Part shown: one piece after another, positions 55,574-64,000 of the stretch
How the letters are laid out: every line of letters begins with the position of its first letter
Numbering within the stretch: position 1 is the stretch's first letter
Source of the DNA: Plotosus lineatus
Taxonomy: Eukaryota; Chordata; Actinopteri; Siluriformes; Plotosidae
DNA length: 64,000 nucleotides
Assembly: GCA_024760905.1 (NCBI GenBank)
Contig: CM045734.1
Coordinates: forward strand, 38,735,064 to 38,799,063
Direction of reading: 5' to 3'
Program-made: the position numbers and the translations under genes
The notes under the pieces: generated by a model
Told to the model about the DNA's origin: nothing
The model's database searches: none
The model's input: the letters and a program-made list of their open reading frames with translations, nothing else

Positions 55574-56330
55574 AATTACAGCACATGAATGGATGCGTGT
55601 GTGCACGTAGATATGTGTGTGTCTGGAAAATATTAAGAGACCACTTAAACATTTTTAAATCAACAACATCTCTATGTATGACAGTCATTTCATCCCAGTG
55701 TCTGTGGGGGAATTTCAACACAAGCGCACCTCATTTTACTTAATGAGTTACTGATTAGAAGATGACTTGAGCCAATTTAGACCACTGGTGTCATCACCAT
55801 CCTCTTGCAATAGGAGCATTTTACCTCGAAAAAAAAAACATCCATCATGCCAAAGAGTTAAACAGAAGTGCTTTGAGTGAGAAAATAAAAGGTTCAATTC
55901 TGGCTTTATTGGCAGAGGGATACAGTGAGCACCAGGATGTTTCTATTCTCAAGATTTCAACGACAGCCAGGTCAAGTGGCAGACATTGGGGACAACAAAG
56001 ATATAGATGGTAGAGGGCAAAAATGATTCTCCACTGACCAGGATGACCAACTCTTTTGAATGTCATTTAACAAATGCAGGCTGACATCAAGTGACCTACA
56101 AAAAAAAAAGCAAATGGCAGCTGAGGTCAAAGGTGGGATGAACAGTTTGAAAAAGGTTTCCTCTGGGTGTGGTTGAAATCATGCAATATTAGTGTAAACC
56201 CTTCATCAATGAGAAGTAAAGAAGAGCCAGACTAAAGTTTGCCAAAGACCACAGAAATTTGATGGTAGAGAAATGGAGTCAGCTCGTCTTCTCTATCGAG
56301 TCCAATTTTCAGTTTTTGCCATTACCTGGT

Positions 56331-56351
56331 CCGAAAGGAAAAGAAGAAGAA
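56331..56351 (+). mobile_element. 21-bp RTE-tail stub
   Basis: Only the terminal CCGAAAGGAAAAGAAGAAGA of the RTE/SINE tail, flanked by GCCATTACCTGG (56318-56329) and GCCATAACCTGG (56352-56363). It looks like an almost completely 5'-truncated insertion with its own target-site duplication. Confidence 0.6.
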
Positions 56352-56363
56352 GCCATAACCTGG

Positions 56364-56690
56364 AGGGCAGTGGTGGCCTAATGGTATAGGGTGCTGGATC
56401 GCTGATCCCAAGGTTGGGGTGTTCGAGTCCCACTCTCCACAAGGTTGTCACTGGGCCCCCCCACCCCATTGCAGCTAACTGGGTTATCAAAGGCGGGCCA
56501 TGTCTCTCACTATCTATGTATGGTGAGAGGTTCATGTAAAAGAACCATTGCTGACTTTCGTAAAGAGTAGCTGCAAACTCGTCAGCGTGTCAGTAACAGC
56601 ATCCGACATAAAAACCTATGGCAAATCAAACATGCGAAACATTCGCAGTGGCGACCCCTGAAAAAGCCAAAAGGAAAAGAAGAAGAAGCC
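56364..56690 (+). mobile_element. Family A SINE, tail type 2, nested in Tc1 relic
   Basis: AGGGCAGTGGTGGCCTAATG to GAAGAAGAAGCC, with the target-site duplicate GCCATTACCTG at 56691-56701. A deletion shortens the junction near 56590. Confidence 0.9.
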
Positions 56691-57359
56691 GCCATTACCT
56701 GATCATCTAATAGTTAGACAGGGACCCAGAGAGGTCTATGAGCCACAGAGACTCAAACACATTGTGAAATTTGATGAATGAATGATGAGACTGGGGGTGA
56801 AATCGAAATACTGGAATGGGGTAAATTTTTGTTGGTGAAGGACACCTGTATCAAGCCATGTACAAGATTATTCTGGAAGAAAATTTGCTTTCTTCTGGTC
56901 TCTCGATGTTCTTTAACTCTGTCCAGCAAGATAATGCACCATGTCACACAACCAGGTCAAGCAAGGTATGGATGGAAGCAACAAGCTCAAGATCTTGTCA
57001 TAACCATCTAATCTCTAAACCTGAACCACATTGAAAACCTCTGAAATGTGATCAAGAATAAAATAGATGGTCACAAACCATCAAACATAGCTGAGCTGAT
57101 TGAATTTTTTTGTGCCAGGAGTATTATAAAGTTGTCCAAGAGAAATGTGAAAGACTTTTGTAGAGCATGCCAAGACGTATGAAAGCTGTAATTAAAATGT
57201 CAGGCTTATTCCAACAAATATTGATTTTTGAATTCATCCCAAGTTCAAACATTAGTACAATGTTGTTTAAAGTGGAATATCATCTTGATTTCTAGGCATT
57301 ATTCAAGGTCTGAAAACACCGCACCTTATTTAATAGCCATCATTGTCTGCAATTATGTG

Positions 57360-57645
57360 GGGCCGGTGGCGTAGTGGTTAGGGTACTGCACTCGTGATCG
57401 GGAGGTTGTGTGTTCAAATCCCAGTGAGACCCTCACTGTGCTAAGATCCCTGGGCAATGTCTCAACCACAAGTGTGCCTCTGTTCACCCAGCAGCATGAA
57501 TGGGTACCAGTAAAAATATACTGGGAAGGTAACCTGGGATGGACTAGCGTCCCATCCAGGAGGAAACGAACTCCTCGTCGCTTCATGCTATGAAAACTGG
57601 GTTAAGCATCGGTTTGATGAGCCACTATGGCTTGGGTGTCAAAAG
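57360..57645 (+). mobile_element. tRNA-derived SINE (third family)
   Basis: GCCGGTGGCGTAGTGGTTAG (box A) and GTGTGTTCAAATCCCAGTG (box B) are followed by a body with AACCTGGGATGGACTAGCGT and CTCGTCGCTTCATGCTATGA. Neither tail is shared with families A and B. Confidence 0.75.
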
Positions 57646-57658
57646 CCCAAAGGATTGT

Positions 57659-57865
57659 TCATCAGTTCATTTTCTGTAACCGCTTAATCCTAATTAGGGT
57701 CGCGGGGAGGCTGTCGTCCATCCCAGCTGGCTCCGGCCGAGGGCAGAGTACACCCTGGACAGCTCGTCAGGCCATCGTAGGGCGGAAACACACTGACGGC
57801 TTTGCAGCTACTCTTGTCGAAAGTCAGTAATGGTTCTTTTACATGCCTCACACCATAGACAGCCT
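57659..57865 (-). mobile_element. Family A SINE, tail type 1, 5'-truncated, perfect TSD
   Basis: The copy lacks the tRNA-like head (ends at ACACCATAGACAG). A perfect 13-bp duplication CCCAAAGGATTGT flanks it (57646-57658 and 57866-57878), so it was truncated during insertion. Confidence 0.92.
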
Positions 57866-58017
57866 CCCAAAGGATTGTCTGCAATTAAATACTCTAAGTG
57901 AGAATATTTTATGTGGAATTTTGGGGAAATGTCATGAGTTTATGGAATAAAAAAGTATTCATAATCTTCAAACACATACCCATATGTAGTAAGACCTGAG
58001 AAACTGAGCAGCAGTGG

Positions 58018-58022
<5 letters not shown>

Positions 58023-58096
<74 letters not shown>

Positions 58097-58100
58097 CACA
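58023..58100. repeat. (CA)n microsatellite
   Basis: About 30 CA units then a short TA run. Confidence 0.97.
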
Positions 58101-58454
58101 TCGATGAGCAATAACAATAGAAATATTACCAAAAATAAGCTGAATTGAATAACATTGACGATCTTGTTACAGAGGTATCTGCTGAAGGTGGGGTGTATTC
58201 GGCAGAAAGTGAACAGTCTGTTCTCAGTGATGATGTGTTGAAAGCAGGAAAAATGAGCAAGCATAAGGGTCTGAGTGACTAAATGACAGTGTGCGTAAAT
58301 GACAGTAGTGCAGTACTTAGCACCGACAGCCCATAGGACTGTGATAAGATTCTGGCTCAAACCTCATGGCCAACTTTGCGAAGTTTGTATTCTCCCCTTG
58401 CTTGCCTGTCCTCACAAGGTTGGAAAAGTAAGTGGCACTAAAAAGAAACAGCTG

Positions 58455-59150
58455 GAAGAACATTTTGCAAACTAATTTCATTTATTGGCAAAATGTCAGT
58501 AATACAGCTGTTTATACAAAGAGCTTTTGGGCCAGTATTTACCAAACCAAAAAGAAAATGTCTACAAATCATGGGATAATTTCAGAATAATCTTCCTGTA
58601 TGGAAAAACTTAATAATATAAAAATATTCCAAGAATTGGGAAAAATCTGTGTGCTTAAGGGCCAAGATCAAAAATCAATACTGGATCCAAATGATCTTTG
58701 GGTCTCAGGAGGAATTGCATTAAAACAGGCATGATCCTAAGGTTGGGGGTTTGAGTCCCACTCTCCACAGAGTTGTCACTGTCCCCCCCAGTGCAGCTAA
58801 CTGGGTTATCAAAGGCGGGCCATGTCTCTCACTGTCTATGGTGAGAGGCATGTAAAAGAACCATTGCTGACTTTCGTAAAGAGTAGCTGCAAAGTCGTCA
58901 GCGTGTTTCTGCCCCTTGCTAAAAAGGGTTGTGACAGGAAGGGCATCCGACGTAAAAAAAACCTCTGCCAAATCAAACGTGCGAATCAGATGATTCGCTG
59001 TGGCGACTCCCAAGTAAAAGGGAAAAAGCCGAAAGGAAGACAGACAGGCATGTTATGGAAAGCAATACATTATATTCCAAAAGATTATTCTCTTAAATAC
59101 TATAATAAGCTTCAATCTTCTGGGAAGACTTTCCACTAAATTTTGGAGCG
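58455..59150 (+). mobile_element. Tc1-like relic interrupted by a SINE
   Basis: GGCAAAATGTCAGTAATACA, AAAAATCTGTGTGCTTAAGG and AATACTGGATCCAAATGATC resemble the 5' half of a fish Tc1 subfamily. The sequence resumes after the SINE with TTATGGAAAGCAATACAT. No intact frame. Confidence 0.68.
58734..59043 (+). mobile_element. Family A SINE, tail type 2, 5'-truncated, nested
   Basis: Begins at ATCCTAAGGTTGGGGG, missing about 40 bases of the head. ACAGGCATG lies at 58725-58733 and 59044-59052 as a 9-bp target-site duplication inside the Tc1 relic. Confidence 0.88.
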
Positions 59151-59165
59151 TCATGGTGAGGTGTA

Positions 59166-59549
59166 GGTCAGTGGTAGCCTGGTGGTAAAAGGTGCTAGAT
59201 CGCTGAACCTAAGGTTGTGGGTTCGAGTCCCACTCTCCACAAGTAACTATCCCCCGCCCAGTGCAGCTAACTGGGTTATCAAAGGCCGGCCATGTCTCTC
59301 ACTGTCTATGGTGAGAGGTTCATGTAAAAGAACCATTGCTGCCCTTTGTAAAGAGTAGCTGCATAGCCGTCAGCGTGTTTCTGCCCCTTGCTAAAGGGTT
59401 GTGTCAGGAAGGGCATCCGACGTAAAAACCTATGCCAAATCAAACATGCGAATCATTAATATGACTTCTATGAAGATGGAGGCAGATGATTCGCTGTGGC
59501 GACCCCTGAAAGGGAACAGCCGAAAGGAAAAGAAGAAGAATAAGATAGT
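59166..59549 (+). mobile_element. Family A SINE, longer type 2 tail
   Basis: The tail has extra RTE 3' sequence (AAGATGGAGGCAGATGATTC, then GGCGACCCCTGAAAGGGAAC) after the RTE 5' piece, so the junction between the two LINE-derived parts differs from other copies. Confidence 0.9.
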
Positions 59550-59574
59550 GAGGAGAGGCACGAATGTTGTATCA

Positions 59575-59870
59575 AGAGGCCTCAAGTACAGTGGGCCAAT
59601 TCATCCAAAGGCTGTTTAGTGGGAATGAGGTCAGGTCCCTGAGCAGGACATTTGAGTTCTGTCACTTTGCCATGACAAATTTCTTTGCCGTGTCTGCTTT
59701 GTGCACATGTGCATTGTCATGCTAGAAGTCCTGGTTCCGGTGAAGTAGAACTATAGTGCTGTAGCATATAAAGGCATACTAAGGCCATACTAGACTATCA
59801 GTATAATATAAATATTAGTGGCAACAGTTTACAGGCCCATAAATTGGGGTCATGGGGAAATATATACAGT
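59575..59870 (-). mobile_element. Tc1-like relic fragment
   Basis: GGGAATGAGGTCAGGTCCCT, TGTGCACATGTGCATTGTCA and TGCTAGAAGTCCTG resemble the minus strand of the Tc1 subfamily that also left the 26507-26830 remnant. Short and decayed. Confidence 0.6.
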
Positions 59871-59937
59871 ACATACAACTGGCGATGTAGAGTATTTATG
59901 ACAGGGATTCTCAAATATTTCACTTTAGTAGTAAAGT

Positions 59938-60281
59938 TCATCAGTTCATTTTCCGTAACTGCTTAATCCTAATTTGGGTCGTGGGGAGGCTGGTGCCCAT
60001 CCCAGCCAACTTCGGGCGAGGGCAGAGTACACCCTGGACAGCTCGCCAGGCCATCGCAGAGCGGAAACACGTCGACGGCTTTGCAGCCTACTCTTTACGA
60101 AAGTCAGCAATGGTTCTTTTACATGCCTCACACCATAGACAGTGAGAAACATGGCCGGCCTTTGATAATCCAGTTAGCTGCACTGGGGGGGACAGTGGCA
60201 ACCTTGTGGAAAGTGGTACTCGAACCCCCAACCTTTGGATCAGCGACCCAGCGCCCTATACCACTAGACCACCACTGCCCC
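59938..60281 (-). mobile_element. Family A SINE, tail type 1, perfect TSD
   Basis: Full copy with TAGTAGTAAAGT duplicated exactly at 59926-59937 and 60282-60293. It lies about 270 bases before the lhfpl2 last exon. Confidence 0.95.
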
Positions 60282-60548
60282 TAGTAGTAAAGTAGCTTCC
60301 ATAACTATGTAGTTTTTTGGATTACGTATTGCAATTTACATTTACACAAAATCTACAGGTAAAGAATAAAAAAAGATATATGAACAATAATAATTATAAT
60401 AATTTTATTAATCCTGGGTTATTTCTGCTCCGATAACAAAAATGGACTTACTGGTTATGTTTCACAGATACCCAGGGTTCCCACACTCTACTCTGAGGCT
60501 TTTGTCCCTGTAGCTAATCTTTTTTATTTGTTTGTTTGTTTTGCCCAG

Positions 60549-60805
60549 GTCTCTTCCTTATGCTCGGACTCATGCTCTACCCAGCAGGCTTTGGCTGTAA
60601 TAAGGTGATCAACTACTGTGGCCCCGAAGCTTCCCCATATAAACCGGGTCAGTGTTCAGTGGGCTGGGCTCTCTATACTGCAATAGGAGGGACGGTTCTC
60701 ACTTTCATCTGCGCCATGTTCTCTGCCCAAGCCGAGATTGCCACCTCTAGCGACAAGGTGCAGGATGAGATAGACGAAGGCAGAACGCTCATCTGTGTGC
60801 TGTGA
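60549..60805 (+). CDS. lhfpl2: lhfpl2 last coding exon
   Basis: The acceptor TTTTGCCCAG ends at 60548. The first two bases complete the split Gly codon, and the exon then reads [20 protein letters not shown] (rest of TM3), the second extracellular loop with [18 protein letters not shown] (paired Cys), TM4 ([20 protein letters not shown]) and the cytosolic tail [18 protein letters not shown] before TGA at 60803-60805. All parts match LHFPL2. The total protein is 219 residues against about 228 in human. The intron of 13.3 kb is mostly mobile DNA. Confidence 0.96.
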
Positions 60806-63150
60806 TGCTTATAGCTACTGGGGAAACTTCCTAGCTGAACATTTGTGTAGTATCGCTGTCGTGAGCTACAGGGCTCAGTGATAGGGCCACAATGTTATAT
60901 GGTGCTTTCTTTATGAAAGATACGAGACTGTAGCCAGATGATAGTTGAAATGATAGCAATAACAGCCATTGCAATAAAATTCTTTAGATCTGTGCTTGCC
61001 AAATTCCAAAGGTGGATGGCTGTAAAAAAAGTAGCATTTTGAAATTTTTTATATCTTGATAATGTTGTAAACCGTATTAAAATTTCAAATACCGTATTCG
61101 ACATAATAAGCGCCCAGGGCACTTAAAAACTGGAGTGGGTGGGCGCTTATTACTTATTAGTGTTACCAGCGGAGTGGAACGATAAGTGCTTATTAGCATC
61201 GAGGTGGAAAACATTAATAATAACAGAACAATAAAAGAGTTTTACTGGTATTTGGGTTATTCATTTTGTGGTATCAACAAAACTACTTACATGAAAGCTG
61301 AAAATAAACAGAAAACAGCATGGAGAAAAAAAAAAAAAAGCCCCCTTACTTTTCTCATCCGGTTAATGTCCAAATTGTCAACAATGGCGGCAGCCATTTT
61401 CCTGGAAGTAAAATCGAGTCAATCAACAGGAATGTTAACTTTAGCACATGCCACGTTGAACCAATCAGCATGAACATAAACAAAAGCACATGTCCAGGAA
61501 CTTTACCCTCATTTTACAGTTACAGAGAGTGATCAAATAAAATTGGTAAGTTTGATCTACGATTTTATTACCAGTACACATGGGCGGTTATTAGACGTAG
61601 GATCAAAACCATTAAGGGGGTGCTTATTGGACGCTTATTACGTCGAATACAGTATTAGGCAATAAATTATGAATATATGCATATGCATAGGGTTTAAATA
61701 ATACATATTAGGAAAATAAATGTTTGTAAATCATTTACCTTGGGAACATATTGAGGAGCTTATGTAAATTGGCATGAAGATTTTAAATGGTTTTATAACT
61801 CTTGCAGCCAGTATGAACAAGTTTCTCTGATTTCTGAATTCCATTTATTTCTCTTTATGCGTTTATATTTAACCCAGATAATCCAATTAGAGCTCAAGGA
61901 GGCATTAATATTTTGTACTGATTATATCCTACAATGTTAGAAACACGGACAGTTCTGCTTTCATAAAGGTACAAAAGCAATGGATGACCCATCTGTATGT
62001 GAGCCTATTCCCTTATAATTCTTTTGTCATTTCTTTTATTTCTAATGATATACAGGCATTCCTGAGATTAAAAGTGTTGTCATAGCAGCTAGGTCTTACG
62101 CTCCGGGGACAAATTGTGTGCTTTAGAGTAGGTGAAGCATCATTTATTTTTAGCCTTATCTATACTTAGTTCTTTTTAGTTGTGATGGCAACAGGCAACA
62201 TATGTAGTGCTAAAATTACGCTGCATGAAATTCTCACCATTCACGCACATGTTTATCAAACTCTTCTGTGCAGGAGCTCAATGGCTCTTTCCATGTGTTC
62301 TCATATAACTTTTGCTACCTGTTTAGTTTTTGTTTCTTCATGTATTTGTTATATTAACAAACATTTTTGATGTAATTTTTTATGTCTGTTGCTGTGCTTT
62401 TAGTGAGCAGTATGTATTAAAATTTTAAACTTAAAAATGTAACGTGCTGTTGTTTTTCTTGCCTATTCGACTACCATGGTGCAAGACACAAGTCGGGAAA
62501 CAGACCAGGAAACAGGAAACAATAGATCACTGATGTGCAGATGGAAAAAGAGGCTTCCTCCCTGTATCCATGATCAACAGTGTCCACTTCACAAAAGCTG
62601 TTAAACATTTGCTCAGACATGCAAACTGTACCTTCTGTGGCGGGATCATCATGCTTGGATTGGATGTTGCCTCATTTCTAATGTTTTTTAAACACACGTG
62701 CCCTTCGAAAAAATTAACATAAATGACAGTTGCTAAACTCAAAAACCAACTTCAACTGTTAAAAACATAATAATGATCTCTATGGAGTCAGACATGTACA
62801 ATGTGTAAAATAAATGCTTATTGAAATAGCAATATGATATAGAAAGTATTGTAATGTCAACCATCTCCTAGCTGACTGCCAGTCTCCCACACAGACCTCT
62901 GTGGCCTCCCCATTCAGATCAGAAATGCACGACAGGCCTCTTCATCTTGCATGACCATGTAATCAATTTATAATTAGGTTTGTGGTGATTAATGCCTTCT
63001 CAATGAAGTGGCCTCTTCCCTGATGAATGTATACAGGACTTCCCACATAAACTGCTGTCCAAACAGGCATGGCTCACTGTTTCTTCTCATTAATGCACTG
63101 CATCCTGGCTGAGATTCTTTTTCCAACATATTGATTTTGTGCAAATAAAA
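60806..63150 (+). other. lhfpl2: lhfpl2 3' UTR region, extent uncertain
   Basis: AATAAA signals occur at 60973-60978, 62809-62814 and 63144-63149. The first would give a UTR of about 170 bases. The later ones would include a MITE at 61092-61652. Which is used cannot be told from sequence. Confidence 0.5.
61092..61652. mobile_element. MITE with CCGTATTCGACATAATAAGC ends
   Basis: TA-flanked (61090-61091 and 61653-61654). The ends CCGTATTCGACATAATAAGC and mirror of CTGTATTCGACGTAATAAGC are inverted repeats, pointing to a Tc1/mariner-superfamily non-autonomous element. 561 bp with no transposase. Confidence 0.78.
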
Positions 63151-63370
63151 CTTTGTGTTATGCATTGAAATTCATATAAAGAAACTTCATTTCTTTTGAA
63201 CTGTTTACACAAAGGAAGCATTTTAGCTTTTGAGTTTAATAAGTTATTTCTGGCATTTGCACCGATAATAGCTAATAGTTAATAATATCAAACTTTGCAT
63301 GTGTCTGACCATTACAGCGTACAGTTGGTAAACGATGAAGCATAAATTCACTTAACTATTCACCTCAAGT
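61655..63370. other. Downstream of lhfpl2, nothing further recognised
   Basis: No repeat or exon recognised apart from the possible poly(A) signals. Confidence 0.4.
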
Positions 63371-63375
63371 TAATA

Positions 63376-63800
63376 CAGGGATCCCTCACTTTCCGCGGTT
63401 AATTGGGACCGAGATTCCCACGTGATCATCGAAATCCGCGAAGTAGGATCAAACCCCCCCCCACACACTGACTGACGTATACGTACATACATGTATATAA
63501 TATCAATAAATACATATCCAATGCTAGAAATGCTTATAATAACAATTAAACATTAAAAAATAAAGCATAAGATGGAAATAAAATGCAAATACACACACAT
63601 ACAGATGCACTCAGATGCGCATGCACACACTCAGATGCGCAGCTGTAAGTAGTTTAGATAGGAGGTTTTGGGTTGTTTTTCGTTTTGTGTTTGTTTAAGG
63701 TTTTTTGTTTTTTTTACACAATTGGCCTTGTTTTTGTGGCATTTTCCTTAACTTTTCCCCCTGTTCTTCCTTAATTTCCTTATTTTTTTAATTCGATGAA
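63376..63800. mobile_element. CAGGGATCCCT MITE, one end lost
   Basis: TA then CAGGGATCCCTCACTTTCC. Its interior matches 52359-52800 closely (TCCTTAATTTCCTTATTTTT), but before the right terminus another element's end begins at 63803. Confidence 0.8.
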
Positions 63801-63802
63801 TA

Positions 63803-64000
63803 CAGACGCTCCCCAAATTACGTTTTTAATTGGTTCCGAACGGCCGAACGCAAGTTGAAAGTGAATGTAAGTTGTTACAGTGACGTATGACGTATGACGC
63901 CCCATACTGTGCTATACATCCATAAATACCATTACTGTATCTCATAAAACACCCCTAAATCAATTATTATAAACATAACATTGTAAAATAATATCAAATA
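63803..64000 (+). mobile_element. Possible pogo/Tigger-like element, left end, continues past window
   Basis: After TA at 63801-63802 the sequence CAGACGCTCCCCAAATTACG resembles the ends of the other pogo-like elements. The other end is outside the window. Confidence 0.45.

Larger units (their letters stand above)
55620..57330 (+). mobile_element. Tc1-like relic interrupted by a SINE
   Basis: Starts near TGGAAAATATTAAGAGACCA. Decayed plus-strand frames read LNRSALSEKIKGSILALLAE-like sequence, AKDHRNLMVEKW, then after the insertion FQQDNAPCHTTRSSKVWMEA (second catalytic Asp region), a segment related to NPIENLW, and CERLLxSMPRRMKAVI. Stops and frameshifts throughout. Termini not clearly recognised. 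Confidence 0.78.

Overview
The window is vertebrate and almost certainly teleost DNA. It holds spliced genes with large introns, about twenty copies of one tRNA-headed SINE, RTE and Rex-type LINEs, several Tc1 transposons, pogo-like and hAT-like non-autonomous elements, and long dinucleotide arrays. No bacterial, phage or CRISPR signal is present. The species cannot be fixed from the sequence alone.

Two host genes are visible, both on the + strand. The last four coding exons of homer1 (9096-16236) encode the C-terminal coiled-coil half of the long postsynaptic scaffold isoform. Everything left of 9096 is homer1 intron, and the EVH1 exons lie upstream of the window. The second gene is lhfpl2, a four-transmembrane LHFPL-family protein. 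Its two coding exons (46860-47262 and 60549-60805) join in phase to give 219 residues. A candidate non-coding first exon ends at a splice donor at 35713/35714, just downstream of a 1.2-kb polypurine tract and within a CpG-richer patch. From memory, the human orthologues both lie in 5q14.1, so the pairing fits a compacted piece of that synteny.

Layout. 1-9095: homer1 intron with a 3.2-kb RTE LINE (1671-4830, minus), SINEs, an inverted pair of Penelope-like fragments carrying hammerhead-ribozyme motifs, and a Rex3-like LINE fragment. 9253-15639: intron with a composite repeat flanked by a 53-bp direct repeat, a Tc1 copy inside an older repeat, a pogo-like element and a MITE with two nested SINEs. 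17.1-35.6 kb: intergenic, with a second Tc1, an ACGGAA-rich inverted-repeat element, LINE fragments and another Penelope-like copy. 35.7-46.6 kb: putative lhfpl2 intron 1 with a third Tc1 and a degenerate AT-rich tandem array split by at least three insertions. 47.3-60.5 kb: lhfpl2 intron with a hAT-like MITE, a pogo-like element, an RTE fragment and nested Tc1/SINE relics. After 60.8 kb: the lhfpl2 3' UTR region, hosting a MITE, and at the right edge two more elements.

The most informative patterns are in the mobile fraction. One SINE tail is made of both the 5' and the 3' ends of the RTE LINE found in the same window. The same SINE head also carries other tails. A Penelope-like repeat preserves a full hammerhead core in three copies. 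Many insertions are dated relative to each other by nesting, target-site duplications or an empty-site paralogue.
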